This document shows, piece by piece, positions 17,733-26,361 of a stretch of DNA of 64,000 nucleotides; within the stretch, counting starts at the first letter, position 1, and each line of letters starts with the position of its first letter. The stretch covers positions 372,001 through 436,000 of the forward strand of contig NZ_CP100455.1 in NCBI RefSeq assembly GCF_024228315.1, in the 5' to 3' direction. The position numbers and the translations under genes are program-made. The DNA comes from Halomarina pelagica (GTDB lineage Archaea; Halobacteriota; Halobacteria; Halobacteriales; Haloarculaceae). Below the pieces are notes generated by a model. The model was given only the letters and a program-made list of their open reading frames with translations, was not told where the DNA came from and did not search any database.

Positions 17733-19583
17733 ATGGTCGGAGTGTGCGCGAGTCTCGGCGACGACCCGGCGTTCGTCGACGATCTCTCCTCGCAACTGGA
17801 AGTGTTCGGGACGGAGTCGACGGGACGGATCCTCGACGGGGACGTGGGGGCGGCGAGCGTCTACCACACGACGGATACGGGCGGTCTCCCGGCGGAGACG
17901 GACGACGGGTACGTCTGGGCGTGGGGCGACGTCGCCGGGTTCGATCACCCGAACGGGTACGTCCCCCGCTCGGAGAGCGACACCGAGGCGTTGAGCGAGT
18001 ACTGCGCCGAACTGTATGCGACGTACGGAACCGCGTTCGTCAGGTGGCTCAACGGGCGCTTCGCGGTCGTCGTCCGGAACGACGAGGCGGGGACGGTCAC
18101 GGTCGCGACGGATCGCCTCGGAACGATGCCGTTCTACTACGCGCGCGTCGGGGGGACGTTCCTCCTCTCTACCTCGATGCAGAGCCTCACCACGCACCCG
18201 GACTGGACCCCGTCGTTCGACGCCGACGCCCTCGGGATGTACTTCACGCACCAGCTCACGATGGGGACCAGGACGCCGTTCGAGGGGATCGAGCGCCTCC
18301 ACCCCGGCTCGAGGCTGACGATCGATCTGGACGACCTCGAGGTCCGCCGCGAGCGCTACTGGACGCCGACGTACCGCCCCGTCGATCGGCCGGCGTCGTA
18401 CTTCGCGAACCGACTCGCGACCCTGCTGTCGCGGGCGATCGACGAGCGGACGGCCGACGACGCCGACTACGGCCTGTTCCTGAGCGGCGGCGGCGATTCG
18501 CGGGTCGTGCTCGCCGCGATGGACCGGACGCCGACTACCTATCACCTCAATGGCTGGCGGAACCGGGAGGCGCGGATCGCAGAACGGGTCGCGGAGCGCG
18601 CGGGCGCTCCCTTCAGGCTCCTCCTGCGCGACTCCGAGTACTACCCGGACCTGCTGGAGGGGAACGCCGCGCTCTCTAACTGCGTCGGGACGTTCCACGA
18701 GGGGCACGCGGTCGGCTTCGCCGAGCAGCTCAGGGAGGAGGTCGACGCGCTCGTCACCGGCCACATGTCGGACACGCTCTTCTCGGGCCACCACCTGCCG
18801 TATCGGTCGCGACGGCTCGGCCCGCTGGGGACGCTCTCGCTGCCCTTCGTCGAGCCGACGCCCACCGTCGAGGCGTACGTCGAGCGCGAGCGACGTCCCA
18901 CGCCGGCGTACTACGCACCGGCCGACGACAGCGGGACGCTGTTGCGACGGAACCTCAGCGTAACGGACGCGGGGATCCGTTCGTTCGGCGTCGAGTACGG
19001 GTCGCTCCGTGACCTCGTCCAGTTCGGGTCCTACTACCCCCACGCGAACGCGCCCGTCTTCTTCCAGCAGACGCTCGATCAGATCCTCCCCTTCCACAAC
19101 CCGTTCCTCGACACGCGGCTGATCGACCTCCACCTCACGATCCCCCACAGCGTGCGGCTTCGCCGGAACCTGATCGGTCGCGCGCTGCGGCGGCTCGACC
19201 CGGGCGTGGCGAGGATCCCCCACGCCGAGCGGATGACGCCCCTCTCCGCGCCGTTCGCCGTGCAGTACGCCGGCGAACTCGCGATGCGCGTCCTCGAAGA
19301 CCGGGGCGTCCTGCGTTCGCCCGCTCCCCACCAGACGCGCGGTCCCTGGCCGAACCACGCCGAACTGATCCGGTCGCACGACTTCGTCCGCGACGCCATC
19401 GACGAGCACGCGGACCTGATCCGCGCGGTTCCGTTCCTCGACGCGGACGGCGTCGAACGCTCGTACGCGGCGCACATGGACGGCGAGAACCGCCGAAACG
19501 AACTCTACTCGCTCGTCACCTTCCTCGCGATGCCCGCGGTCCGACGCGCCGTCGAGGGCGCTCGGCCCGCGCCCCGCATCTGA
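17733..19583 (+). CDS. Asparagine synthase-related protein lacking the glutaminase cysteine
   Basis: A 616-residue protein with the two-domain layout of glutamine-hydrolysing asparagine synthetases. The N-terminal Ntn-like domain (about 1-200) contains FVRWLNGRFAVVV and VATDRLGTMPFYY. It begins MVGVCASLGD, so the catalytic Cys normally at position 2 is absent (a Cys sits at 5). The C-terminal ATP-pyrophosphatase domain has the PP-loop SGGGDSR (251-257). It may therefore use free ammonia or another amine, or adenylate a different carboxylate. Similar proteins occur in surface-glycan and sortase-linked loci in bacteria. Its partner is likely the divergent FemAB-like gene. Confidence 0.82.
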   Translation: MVGVCASLGDDPAFVDDLSSQLEVFGTESTGRILDGDVGAASVYHTTDTGGLPAETDDGYVWAWGDVAGFDHPNGYVPRSESDTEALSEYCAELYATYGTAFVRWLNGRFAVVVRNDEAGTVTVATDRLGTMPFYYARVGGTFLLSTSMQSLTTHPDWTPSFDADALGMYFTHQLTMGTRTPFEGIERLHPGSRLTIDLDDLEVRRERYWTPTYRPVDRPASYFANRLATLLSRAIDERTADDADYGLFLSGGGDSRVVLAAMDRTPTTYHLNGWRNREARIAERVAERAGAPFRLLLRDSEYYPDLLEGNAALSNCVGTFHEGHAVGFAEQLREEVDALVTGHMSDTLFSGHHLPYRSRRLGPLGTLSLPFVEPTPTVEAYVERERRPTPAYYAPADDSGTLLRRNLSVTDAGIRSFGVEYGSLRDLVQFGSYYPHANAPVFFQQTLDQILPFHNPFLDTRLIDLHLTIPHSVRLRRNLIGRALRRLDPGVARIPHAERMTPLSAPFAVQYAGELAMRVLEDRGVLRSPAPHQTRGPWPNHAELIRSHDFVRDAIDEHADLIRAVPFLDADGVERSYAAHMDGENRRNELYSLVTFLAMPAVRRAVEGARPAPRI

Positions 19584-19644
19584 CGGCCATCGATTCCCGA
19601 CTTCCCCCTGAAGGTTTAACCCGCGTAGCGATGAAACGGAGCGC

Positions 19645-20301
19645 GTGAAGACTCACCGAATCCCGAAACAGAGCGGGGGCGCGTTCCACGTCGACGGCGG
19701 CGAGACGTTCGACGTCGTCACCCCCGAGCCACGGCAGGTCGCCGACCTCGTCGCGTTCAGCCGGTCGGATCCGAGCGAGGCCTTCTCGCAGTCCTACACG
19801 CGCGACCTCAACGGAAAGATACGGATCTCCGAGGGCGATCACCTCTACACGACCGCCGGCGAGCCGATCCTGACGATCACCCGCGACGACTGCGGGATCC
19901 ACGACGTACTGTTCGGCCCGTGCACGGAGTGGATGCTCACCGACCGGCCGATCGAGGGCGGCGTCCAGAACGAACCCGGCGGCTGTCGCGAGAACCTCGC
20001 GCTGGCGATGGCCGAGGTCGGTCTCGGCGACAGGCCGGTCCCGGACACGATGAACGTCTTCCAGCAGTCGACGATCACCGACCAGGTCTACTTCGACGTC
20101 CGGGAGAGCCCCGCGAACGCCGGCGACGCGGTCACGTTCCGCGCCGAGCGGGACGCGACGGTCGCGGTCTCCGCCTGCTCCGCGAAGGGGATCGCGAGCG
20201 GAACGACGCTCACGCCGATCGACCTCCGCGTCCCCGACGGTACCGAGGTGCACGTCGCGTCGGTGCTCGACGGGCCGCACGAGTCGACACGGGGGGTTTA
20301 G
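19645..20301 (+). CDS. DUF1989 (urea carboxylase-associated) family protein
   Basis: A 218-residue protein with DUF1989 hallmarks: GGAFHVDGGETFDVV at the N-terminus, the conserved GGCRENLALAM (about 112-122), MNVFQQSTI (about 134-142) and a C-terminal AVSACSAKGIASG. Relatives lie in urea-amidolyase and guanidine/aminomethyl metabolism clusters, and their fold is cupin-like. The start is GTG at 19645. It precedes a YqcI/YcgG gene on the same strand. A role in small nitrogen-compound metabolism is an inference from the family only. Confidence 0.78.
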   Translation: MKTHRIPKQSGGAFHVDGGETFDVVTPEPRQVADLVAFSRSDPSEAFSQSYTRDLNGKIRISEGDHLYTTAGEPILTITRDDCGIHDVLFGPCTEWMLTDRPIEGGVQNEPGGCRENLALAMAEVGLGDRPVPDTMNVFQQSTITDQVYFDVRESPANAGDAVTFRAERDATVAVSACSAKGIASGTTLTPIDLRVPDGTEVHVASVLDGPHESTRGV

Positions 20302-20376
20302 GCCACAATTACCACCGATTAACCGAATTGTAATTAAGCGCCTGGCAGCCGCCGTAACGGCCGTTGGTGATCCACC

Positions 20377-21141
20377 TTGCTCCAGAGAGATGCGGTCGAG
20401 GACGGAATCGTGGCGGGGGACCTGGCGGAGTGGAAGGCGACGCGATACCTCGACTTTCACGACACGATGGTCGATACCGAGTCGCCGTTCCCGTGTTACT
20501 TCGCCGTCGACGCCCACAAGAACGGCGATCTCCGGTACCTCTTCGCTCCCGATCCGACCTCCGACGCGGGGCGCGAGGCCGTCGCGGAGGGGCTTCGCGA
20601 GTACCTCGCCGAGGTCGATTCGATCGGGGACATCACGTCGCTCGTCGTCTTCTTCGAACCGCCGGACGGTGAACGGTCGGCGGAGTGGTACGAGTCGACG
20701 TTCTGGGACGTCCTCGCGTACCTCGCGGAACACGACGCGGAACCGTGGCCGTCGTCGATCCCCCAGGACCCGACGCACCCCGAGTGGACGTTCTGCTTCG
20801 ACGGCAGGCCGCTGTTCATGGTCGCCCGCGCGCCGTTCTACGACGAGCGGAGGAGCCGTCACACGCCCCACGGTCTGGAGATAACGATCCAGCCGCGATC
20901 GGTCTTCGAGGGGCTGGGCGCGGAGACGATCCGGGGCCAGCTCGCGAGGAAGGCGGTCCGCTCCCGGTTGCGCGCGTACGACGACGTCGACCCGCACCCG
21001 GACATCGGCGACTACACCGATCCCGAGAGTTCCGAGTGGAAGCAGTACTTCCTGCCGGAGTCGAACGACGAGACGACCGACCGGTTCCCCCTGTCGGATC
21101 TCTTCCCCGGCGCGGCCGAGGAGCAACCCGCGGACGACTGA
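20377..21141 (+). CDS. YqcI/YcgG family protein
   Basis: A 254-residue protein matching the YqcI/YcgG (DUF1826-like) pattern: SPFPCYFAVDAHKNGDLRY at about 36-54, the central FDGRPLFMVARAPFYDERRS (about 140-159) and HGLEITIQPRSVFEGL. The family has no established biochemical role; some members appear near nitrogen and amino-acid metabolism genes. The start is a TTG at 20377 directly after an in-frame stop; a GTG at 20410 is the alternative. It lies 75 bases after the DUF1989 gene and may be co-transcribed. Confidence 0.75.
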   Translation: MLQRDAVEDGIVAGDLAEWKATRYLDFHDTMVDTESPFPCYFAVDAHKNGDLRYLFAPDPTSDAGREAVAEGLREYLAEVDSIGDITSLVVFFEPPDGERSAEWYESTFWDVLAYLAEHDAEPWPSSIPQDPTHPEWTFCFDGRPLFMVARAPFYDERRSRHTPHGLEITIQPRSVFEGLGAETIRGQLARKAVRSRLRAYDDVDPHPDIGDYTDPESSEWKQYFLPESNDETTDRFPLSDLFPGAAEEQPADD

Positions 21142-21810
21142 TCCGAACGGTCCGGCGACGCGACGGACGATCGGGCCGGCCGACCCGCGGTACCGCAGTA
21201 AACGCATCACTAACCGCCGGCGAGAGGCCGCGCCGTCGGAGCCCTACTCGCCGCCGGCCGCCACGAAACCGGTCGATCGCTCCGCGAGCACGGAGCCCCG
21301 TCGGTCGTCGGGTCGAGCGCCAGCGACCGGCGCGAACGGTTCGTGACGCTCGCCTCCGGAAGCGGATCCGCACCGTCGCCGTGGGTACCGCCACGGCGGT
21401 CGGCGCTCGCCCGATCGCCGCGCGTCGGGAACGACCGGGTGACGCGACGTCGGTGCGCGGCGAATCGCAACACGGAAGCGGGGTCGAACGCGGAACCGCA
21501 CGACTGCGGCGTGTCTGACGGGTCGTCACCCCCGACGACGCCACCGTCCCCTCTTTCTCCGCACATCTGTCTTACGGTTCTCGATCGCGAGTCTGACAGG
21601 GGTTTATGATCGTTGCCGGTGTGGAACCGTAGTACCGACAGCGCGTCTCCCGATCCGCGTGCGAACGCGCCTCCGAACGAGAACGGCGATGCCGTCGGTC
21701 GCCCGCCAGTGCGTTACGTCGTCACGTAGTGAACGTCCTCGCGGGGACGGCCGACGGACAGCCGCGGCTCTCGGCGGACGGATCGGAACGGGCCGCACGG
21801 GTGGTGACCC
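21142..21810. other. Intergenic region upstream of the Orc1/Cdc6 gene
   Basis: About 670 bases with no supported gene. I looked for haloarchaeal origin-recognition boxes and an AT-rich unwinding element, as an Orc gene often sits beside an origin, and found neither. Sequence is GC-rich throughout. Confidence 0.45.
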
Positions 21811-22854
21811 ATGACAGACAACGGCCGACACCGAGATCGAGCAGCCGACCGTCGCCGGACTACCGATCGGGGAGCGTCCCGCGATCGCGCCGATGGGCCG
21901 GGGACCCCGGTCGATCGGGAGTCCGCCGGAGAGCTGTTCGAGTCGCTGCTCGATCGCGAGACGGTGTTCGAGGACAAGGAACTCCTCCGACCGTCGCACA
22001 CGCCCGACCTGCTCCCCCATCGAGAGGGACAGATCGCGCAGTTGGCCGAGCACCTCGGCGCGACGCTGCGGGGTGACGCGCCGTCGAACGTCCAGATCTA
22101 CGGGAAGACCGGGACGGGAAAGACCGTCTGCGTGAAGTACGTCACCCAGGAGCTGATCCGGGCCGCCGGCACGACGGCCGTTCCCTGCCGCGTCGAGTAC
22201 GTGAACGGGGAGGTGACCGACACCCAGTATCGGGTGTTCGCCAGCCTGACGAACCGGATCGCCACCGCCGACGGCGAGCGCGAGGGGGACCGACCGGTCC
22301 CGGTGTCGGGCTGGCCGACGGGGCGGGTCTACCGGGCGTTCGTCCGGGCCGTCGACGCGCTCGACCGTGGGGTCGTCGTCGTCCTCGACGAGGTCGACAA
22401 ACTCGTCCGACGGGACGCCGGCGACGCGCTCTACAAACTCCTCAGGGTCAACGCCGACCTCGAGCGGTCGCACGTCTCCGTGGTCGGGATCTCGAACGAC
22501 CTGACGTTCACCGACGCGCTCGATCCGCGCGTGCGATCGAGCCTCGGCGACGCGGAGATCGTCTTCCCGCCCTACGACGGCCTGCAACTCCGCGACATCC
22601 TCCGCGTCCGCGCGTCGGCCGCGTTCCGTGACGGTCGCGTGACCGACGGCGTCATCCCGCTCTGCGCCGCGTTCGCCGCCCGGGAGCACGGCGACGCCCG
22701 CCGCGCGCTCGACACGCTCCGGGTGGCGGGCGAGGTCGCGGACGCCGCGGGGGCGGACCGCGTCGAGGAACACCACGTCCGCCGGGCGCGAGAGCGGGCG
22801 GACGCCGCGGGGGCGGACCGCGAGGTGACCGACCGCTCGTCGGGCCGGACGTGA
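21811..22854 (+). CDS. Orc1/Cdc6-family AAA+ protein, C-terminally truncated
   Basis: Origin-recognition/helicase-loader type AAA+ ATPase of 347 residues. After a disordered basic N-terminus (1-40) come LLPHREGQIAQLAEHL, Walker A GKTGTGKT (98-105), Walker B VVVVLDEVDKL (about 188-198), sensor 1 VVGISNDLTF and the lid helix AREHGDARRALDTLRVAGE. The protein ends soon after HHVRRARERAD. The winged-helix domain that binds origin boxes, normally about 80-100 more residues, is missing, and the end carries a 20-residue duplicated unit. It may be a plasmid- or element-derived Orc, or a degenerate paralogue that cannot bind an origin. Confidence 0.85.
   Translation: MTDNGRHRDRAADRRRTTDRGASRDRADGPGTPVDRESAGELFESLLDRETVFEDKELLRPSHTPDLLPHREGQIAQLAEHLGATLRGDAPSNVQIYGKTGTGKTVCVKYVTQELIRAAGTTAVPCRVEYVNGEVTDTQYRVFASLTNRIATADGEREGDRPVPVSGWPTGRVYRAFVRAVDALDRGVVVVLDEVDKLVRRDAGDALYKLLRVNADLERSHVSVVGISNDLTFTDALDPRVRSSLGDAEIVFPPYDGLQLRDILRVRASAAFRDGRVTDGVIPLCAAFAAREHGDARRALDTLRVAGEVADAAGADRVEEHHVRRARERADAAGADREVTDRSSGRT
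22738..22822 (+). repeat. 60-base period direct duplication inside the orc gene
   Basis: A 25-base GC-rich block occurs at 22738-22762 and again, identically, at 22798-22822, exactly 60 bases apart and in frame. Both copies encode ADAAGADR. It lies at the point where the winged-helix coding region should begin. Confidence 0.85.
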
Positions 22855-22886
22855 GCGGGTCGGACGGAGCGTTCCCGCCTCGCGGT

Positions 22887-23288
22887 CTACGAGTCGAACG
22901 CGTCGACCCCGGCCTCCGCGACCGTCACGTCCTCCTCGACGCTCCCGCCGCTCACGCCGATCGCCCCGACGAGTTCCCCGTCGGACCGGAGCGGGACGCC
23001 GCCGCCGAAGACGACGATCCGGCCGTCGTTCGTCGTGTGGATCCCGAACAGCGACTCGCCGGGCCGGGCCACCTCCGCGAGATCCGCGGTCGGCATCTGC
23101 AGGCTGAGCGCCGAGTACGCCTTGTCCTGTGCGATGTCGACGCTCGCGAGGAGTGCGTCGTCCATCCGCCGGAACGCGACCAGGTTCCCGCCGTCGTCGA
23201 CGACGGCGACGCACATCGGTACCTCGATCTCCTCCGCCTTGTCGACCGCGGCGTCGATGGCCGCGGTCGCCGTGGATAGGTTCATCAT
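22887..23288 (-). CDS. HbpS/GlcG-type (DUF336) protein
   Basis: A 133-residue HbpS-like protein: MNLSTATAAIDAAVDKA at the start, VPMCVAVVDDGGNLVAFRRMD, the conserved AYSALSLQMPT and the C-terminal GGGVPLRSDGELVGAIGVSGGS. This fold binds haem or cobalamin-related ligands in some members, and it forms the C-terminal half of PduO in propanediol-utilisation loci. The ATG at 23288 is preferred over 23318 because a TATA-like element at 23328-23335 predicts transcription starting near 23304. It is divergent from the diol dehydratase operon, which suggests a function with that enzyme. Confidence 0.8.
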   Translation of the reverse strand: MMNLSTATAAIDAAVDKAEEIEVPMCVAVVDDGGNLVAFRRMDDALLASVDIAQDKAYSALSLQMPTADLAEVARPGESLFGIHTTNDGRIVVFGGGVPLRSDGELVGAIGVSGGSVEEDVTVAEAGVDAFDS

Positions 23289-23327
23289 GGCATTCTCCGT
23301 ACCCCACTCCGAAGGCATCGCCCGACT

Positions 23328-23343
23328 TATACTATTACGTAAT
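23328..23343 (-). promoter_or_regulatory. TATA-like element and ATTACGTAAT palindrome of the HbpS gene
   Basis: On the minus strand TAGTATAA (23335-23328) sits about 40-45 bases before the ATG at 23288, and a 10-base palindrome ATTACGTAAT (23334-23343) lies directly upstream of it. This looks like a basal promoter with an overlapping operator. Confidence 0.4.
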
Positions 23344-23511
23344 CATCGAGTTACCGTCACTTCTCTCCGGGGCGGGAGCGTCGGTCGCGCCGGGACGGAG
23401 CGCACACTCCGACTGAAGTCGATCGGACAGTAGGCGGCACTCTCGCCGCCGTGCGATCCCGACGGACGTTCACGGAGCCGTGTGAGTTTACCGAGGAGTA
23501 ACAAACGCGGT

Positions 23512-23524
23512 TTGGGTTACCCAA
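23512..23524. promoter_or_regulatory. 13-base palindrome upstream of the diol dehydratase operon
   Basis: TTGGGTTACCCAA has six-base arms around one base and lies about 60 bases before the pduC start in the divergent region. It is a candidate regulator-binding site; no regulator gene is adjacent. Confidence 0.35.
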
Positions 23525-23582
23525 TCGAACTTGTCTATCCGCTGGAAAGAACTATGCTTCCACACTCGATACCATATCACAC

Positions 23583-25301
23583 ATGCCCGACGATCAGCTT
23601 CGTCCCGACGGAGCGGGAACAGAACAGCCGGCGGGACCGCGGCGGTCGCGACGGTTCGAGTTGCTCGACGAGCGTCCCGTCAACCAGGACGGGTTCGCGC
23701 GGGAGTGGCCCGAGGTGGGCCTCGTCGCGACGGACGGGCCGAACGACCCCGAGCCGAGCGTGACCGTCGAGGACGGGACGGTCGTCGAGATGGACGGGAC
23801 CCCTCGCGAGGAGTTCGACTTCCTCGACTACTTCATCGCCGACTACGCCCTCGACGCCGAGCGGGCCGAGGAGGCGATGGCGATCGACTCCCTCGAGTTC
23901 GCCCGCCGGCTCGTCGACATCAACGTCCCGCGGACGGAGATCGTCGAGTACACGACGGCGATGACGCCGGCGAAGCTCACCGACGTGGTGAGCCACCTCA
24001 ACACGCTCGAGCTGATGATGGCGCTCACGAAGATGCGGACGCGCCGGACGCCCGGCAACCAGGCGCACGTGACGAGCGTGAAGGACCACCCCGTCCAGAT
24101 CGCGGCCGACGCCGCGGAGGCGACGCTCCGGGGGTTCGACGAGATCGAGACGACGGTCGGCGTCGCCCGCTACGCCCCGTTCAACGCCCTCGCCCAGACG
24201 GTCGGCGCGCAGGCGGGCCGCGGGGGCGTCCTCACGCAGTGCGCCGTCGAGGAGGCGACCGAGCTAGAGCTGGGGATGAAGGGCCTCACCGCCTACGCCG
24301 AGACGGTCTCGGTCTACGGGACGGAGTCCGTGTTCAAGGACGGCGACGACACGCCCTGGTCGAAGGCGTTCCTGGCGTCGGGCTACGCCTCGCGCGGCCT
24401 CAAGATGCGCTTCACCTCCGGCTCCGGCTCCGAGGTCAACATGGGCCAGGCGGAGGGGAAGTCGATGCTCTACCTGGAGACGCGCTGCGTCCTCGTGACC
24501 AAGGGCTGCGGGGTGCAGGGGCTCCAGAACGGCGGCATCAGCTGCATCGCCATCCCCTCCTCCGTTCCTGGGGGCATCCGTGGCGTCCTCGCGGAGAACC
24601 TCATCACGACGATGGTCGACCTGGAGGTCGCCTCCGGGAACGACCAGACGTTCTCGCACTCCCACAAGCGACAGATGGCCCGCACGCTCCCGCAGTTGCT
24701 CGCGGGTACCGACTTCATCTTCTCGGGGTTCAGCGCCGTCCCGAACTACGACAACATGTTCGCGGGGTCGAACTTCGACTCCTACGACTTCGACGACTAC
24801 AACGTCATCCAGCGGGACCTCGCCGTGGACGGCGGGCTGAAGCCCGTCGACGAGGAGGACGTGATCGCCGCGCGCAACAGGGCGGCGCGGGCGCTCCAGG
24901 TCGTCTTCCGCGAACTCGGCTTCCCGCCGGTCACCGACGAGGAGGTCGAGGCGGCGACCTACGCCGACGGCTCCGCGGAGATGCCCGACCGCAACCAGGC
25001 GGAGGACCTCAAGGCCGCGGGCGAACTGATGGAGGGCGAGGTGACCGGCGCGGACATCGTCACGATCCTCGCGGAGAACGGCTTCGAGGAGATGGCCGAG
25101 AACCTGCTGAACATGCTCAAACAGCGCGTCTCCGGCGACTACCTCCAGACCGCCGCGGTCATCGACGAGTCGTTCGCCGTCGTCAGCGCGGTCAACGACG
25201 CGAACGACTACGAGGGACCGGGAACGGGCTACCGCCTCTCCGAGGAGCGCTGGGAGGAGATCAAGGACATCCGCCAGGCGTTCGACCCCGAGGAGGTCTG
25301 A
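23583..25301 (+). CDS. pduC: Adenosylcobalamin-dependent diol/glycerol dehydratase, large subunit
   Basis: A 572-residue large (alpha) subunit, close to the roughly 554 residues of bacterial PduC/DhaB1, with a short extra N-terminus. The enzyme converts 1,2-propanediol to propanal, or glycerol to 3-hydroxypropanal, by a B12 radical route. Clear family stretches include DGFAREWPEVGL, EFDFLDYFIADYA, GVARYAPFNALAQTVG, the substrate/K+ region FTSGSGSEVNMG, GGISCIAIPSSVPGG and FAGSNFDSYDFDDYNV. It starts an operon with pduD, E, G and H. Whether diol or glycerol is preferred cannot be told from motifs I can see. Confidence 0.95.
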   Translation: MPDDQLRPDGAGTEQPAGPRRSRRFELLDERPVNQDGFAREWPEVGLVATDGPNDPEPSVTVEDGTVVEMDGTPREEFDFLDYFIADYALDAERAEEAMAIDSLEFARRLVDINVPRTEIVEYTTAMTPAKLTDVVSHLNTLELMMALTKMRTRRTPGNQAHVTSVKDHPVQIAADAAEATLRGFDEIETTVGVARYAPFNALAQTVGAQAGRGGVLTQCAVEEATELELGMKGLTAYAETVSVYGTESVFKDGDDTPWSKAFLASGYASRGLKMRFTSGSGSEVNMGQAEGKSMLYLETRCVLVTKGCGVQGLQNGGISCIAIPSSVPGGIRGVLAENLITTMVDLEVASGNDQTFSHSHKRQMARTLPQLLAGTDFIFSGFSAVPNYDNMFAGSNFDSYDFDDYNVIQRDLAVDGGLKPVDEEDVIAARNRAARALQVVFRELGFPPVTDEEVEAATYADGSAEMPDRNQAEDLKAAGELMEGEVTGADIVTILAENGFEEMAENLLNMLKQRVSGDYLQTAAVIDESFAVVSAVNDANDYEGPGTGYRLSEERWEEIKDIRQAFDPEEV

Positions 25302-25302
25302 C

Positions 25303-25890
25303 ATGAGTACGCACGCACCACGGACGACCCGGCTCGCCCTCACCGAGGTCGGCCCGGCCGAGAAGGGGCAGGCGGCGGACGAGGTGGTCGTCGCGGTGAG
25401 TCCCCAGTTCGGCGTCGAGCAGACGGAGACGATGGTCGGCATCTCACACGCCGACGTCCTCCGCGAGGCGATGGCCGGCATCGAGGAGGAGGGCGTCACC
25501 GCCCGCGTCGTCCGCTTCTCCGACACGGCCGACCTCGGGCAGATCGGAAACCGCGGCGCGAAGCTCAGCGGCTCAGGGATCGCGATCGGCGTCCAGTCGC
25601 GCGGGACGACGCTCATCCACCAGGCGGACCTGGTGCCGCTGAACAACCTCGAACTGTTCCCGCAGGCACCGCTGCTCGACGAGGAGAAGTTCCGGGCGAT
25701 CGGCCGGAACGCCGCCCGGTACGCGAAGGGGGAGTCCCCCGCGCCGGTGACCGTCGAGAACGACGAGATGGCGCGGCCGAAGTACCAGGCGCTCGCCGCC
25801 GTCCTGCACATAAAGGAGATGCAGTCGCTCGACCCGGACCGACGGCCGACCGAACTCGCGGTCGAATTCACCACGGAGGGGGACCGATGA
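25303..25890 (+). CDS. pduD: Diol/glycerol dehydratase, medium subunit
   Basis: The 195-residue beta subunit, which together with the large subunit holds cobalamin in the base-on form. It shows VVVAVSPQFGVEQTETMVGI near residues 28-48, and GNRGAKLSGSGIAIGVQSRG and LNNLELFPQAPLL in the middle. The N-terminus is short: LTEVGPAEKGQAADE starts at about residue 13. The 30-odd residue extension that targets PduD into bacterial microcompartments is therefore absent. The ATG follows the pduC stop by one base (TGACATG). Confidence 0.95.
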   Translation: MSTHAPRTTRLALTEVGPAEKGQAADEVVVAVSPQFGVEQTETMVGISHADVLREAMAGIEEEGVTARVVRFSDTADLGQIGNRGAKLSGSGIAIGVQSRGTTLIHQADLVPLNNLELFPQAPLLDEEKFRAIGRNAARYAKGESPAPVTVENDEMARPKYQALAAVLHIKEMQSLDPDRRPTELAVEFTTEGDR

Positions 25891-26300
25891 CCGACGCAAA
25901 CGACGACCACGACCTCACGTACCCGCTCGCGGAGACGCCCGACGACGTCGCCACGCCCGAGGGCGTCACGCTCTCTGAGATCACGCTCGACGCCGTCGCG
26001 GACGGCAGCGTCGAGGGCGACGACATCCGGATCACGCCGGAGACGCTGGAGAAACAGGCGCAGATCGCCGAGGCGAGCGGCCGCCCGCAGGTCGCGCGGA
26101 ACTTCCGGCGGGCCGCCGAACTCTCGACGGTGCCGGACGCCCGGATCCTCGAGATCTACAACGCGCTCCGCCCGAGCGGGGCCGAAAAGGACGAGTTGCT
26201 CGCGATCGCAGAGGAACTCGAGAGCGAGTACGGCGCGACGATCAACGCGGCCCACGTCCGCGAGGCCGTCGACATCTACGAGAAGCGCGGCCTGTTCTGA
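25887..26300 (+). CDS. pduE: Diol/glycerol dehydratase, small subunit
   Basis: The 137-residue gamma subunit. DDIRITPETLEKQAQIAEASG, FRRAAELSTVPDARILEIYNALRP-type helices and the C-terminal INAAHVREAVDIYEKRGLF follow bacterial PduE almost throughout. The protein begins directly at the DLTYPLAETPDDV region and lacks the long N-terminal helix of encapsulated enzymes. Its ATG overlaps the pduD stop (ATGA), so the three subunits are translationally coupled. Confidence 0.95.
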   Translation: MTDANDDHDLTYPLAETPDDVATPEGVTLSEITLDAVADGSVEGDDIRITPETLEKQAQIAEASGRPQVARNFRRAAELSTVPDARILEIYNALRPSGAEKDELLAIAEELESEYGATINAAHVREAVDIYEKRGLF

Positions 26301-26361
26301 GCGCGACACGCGAGGGCGGCACGGTCGCCCCCGGTACGTCGCGTCCGGTGATACACAACTC

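Noticed and set aside
21142-21810. Replication origin beside the Orc gene
   Set aside because: No repeated origin-recognition boxes and no AT-rich unwinding segment are visible.
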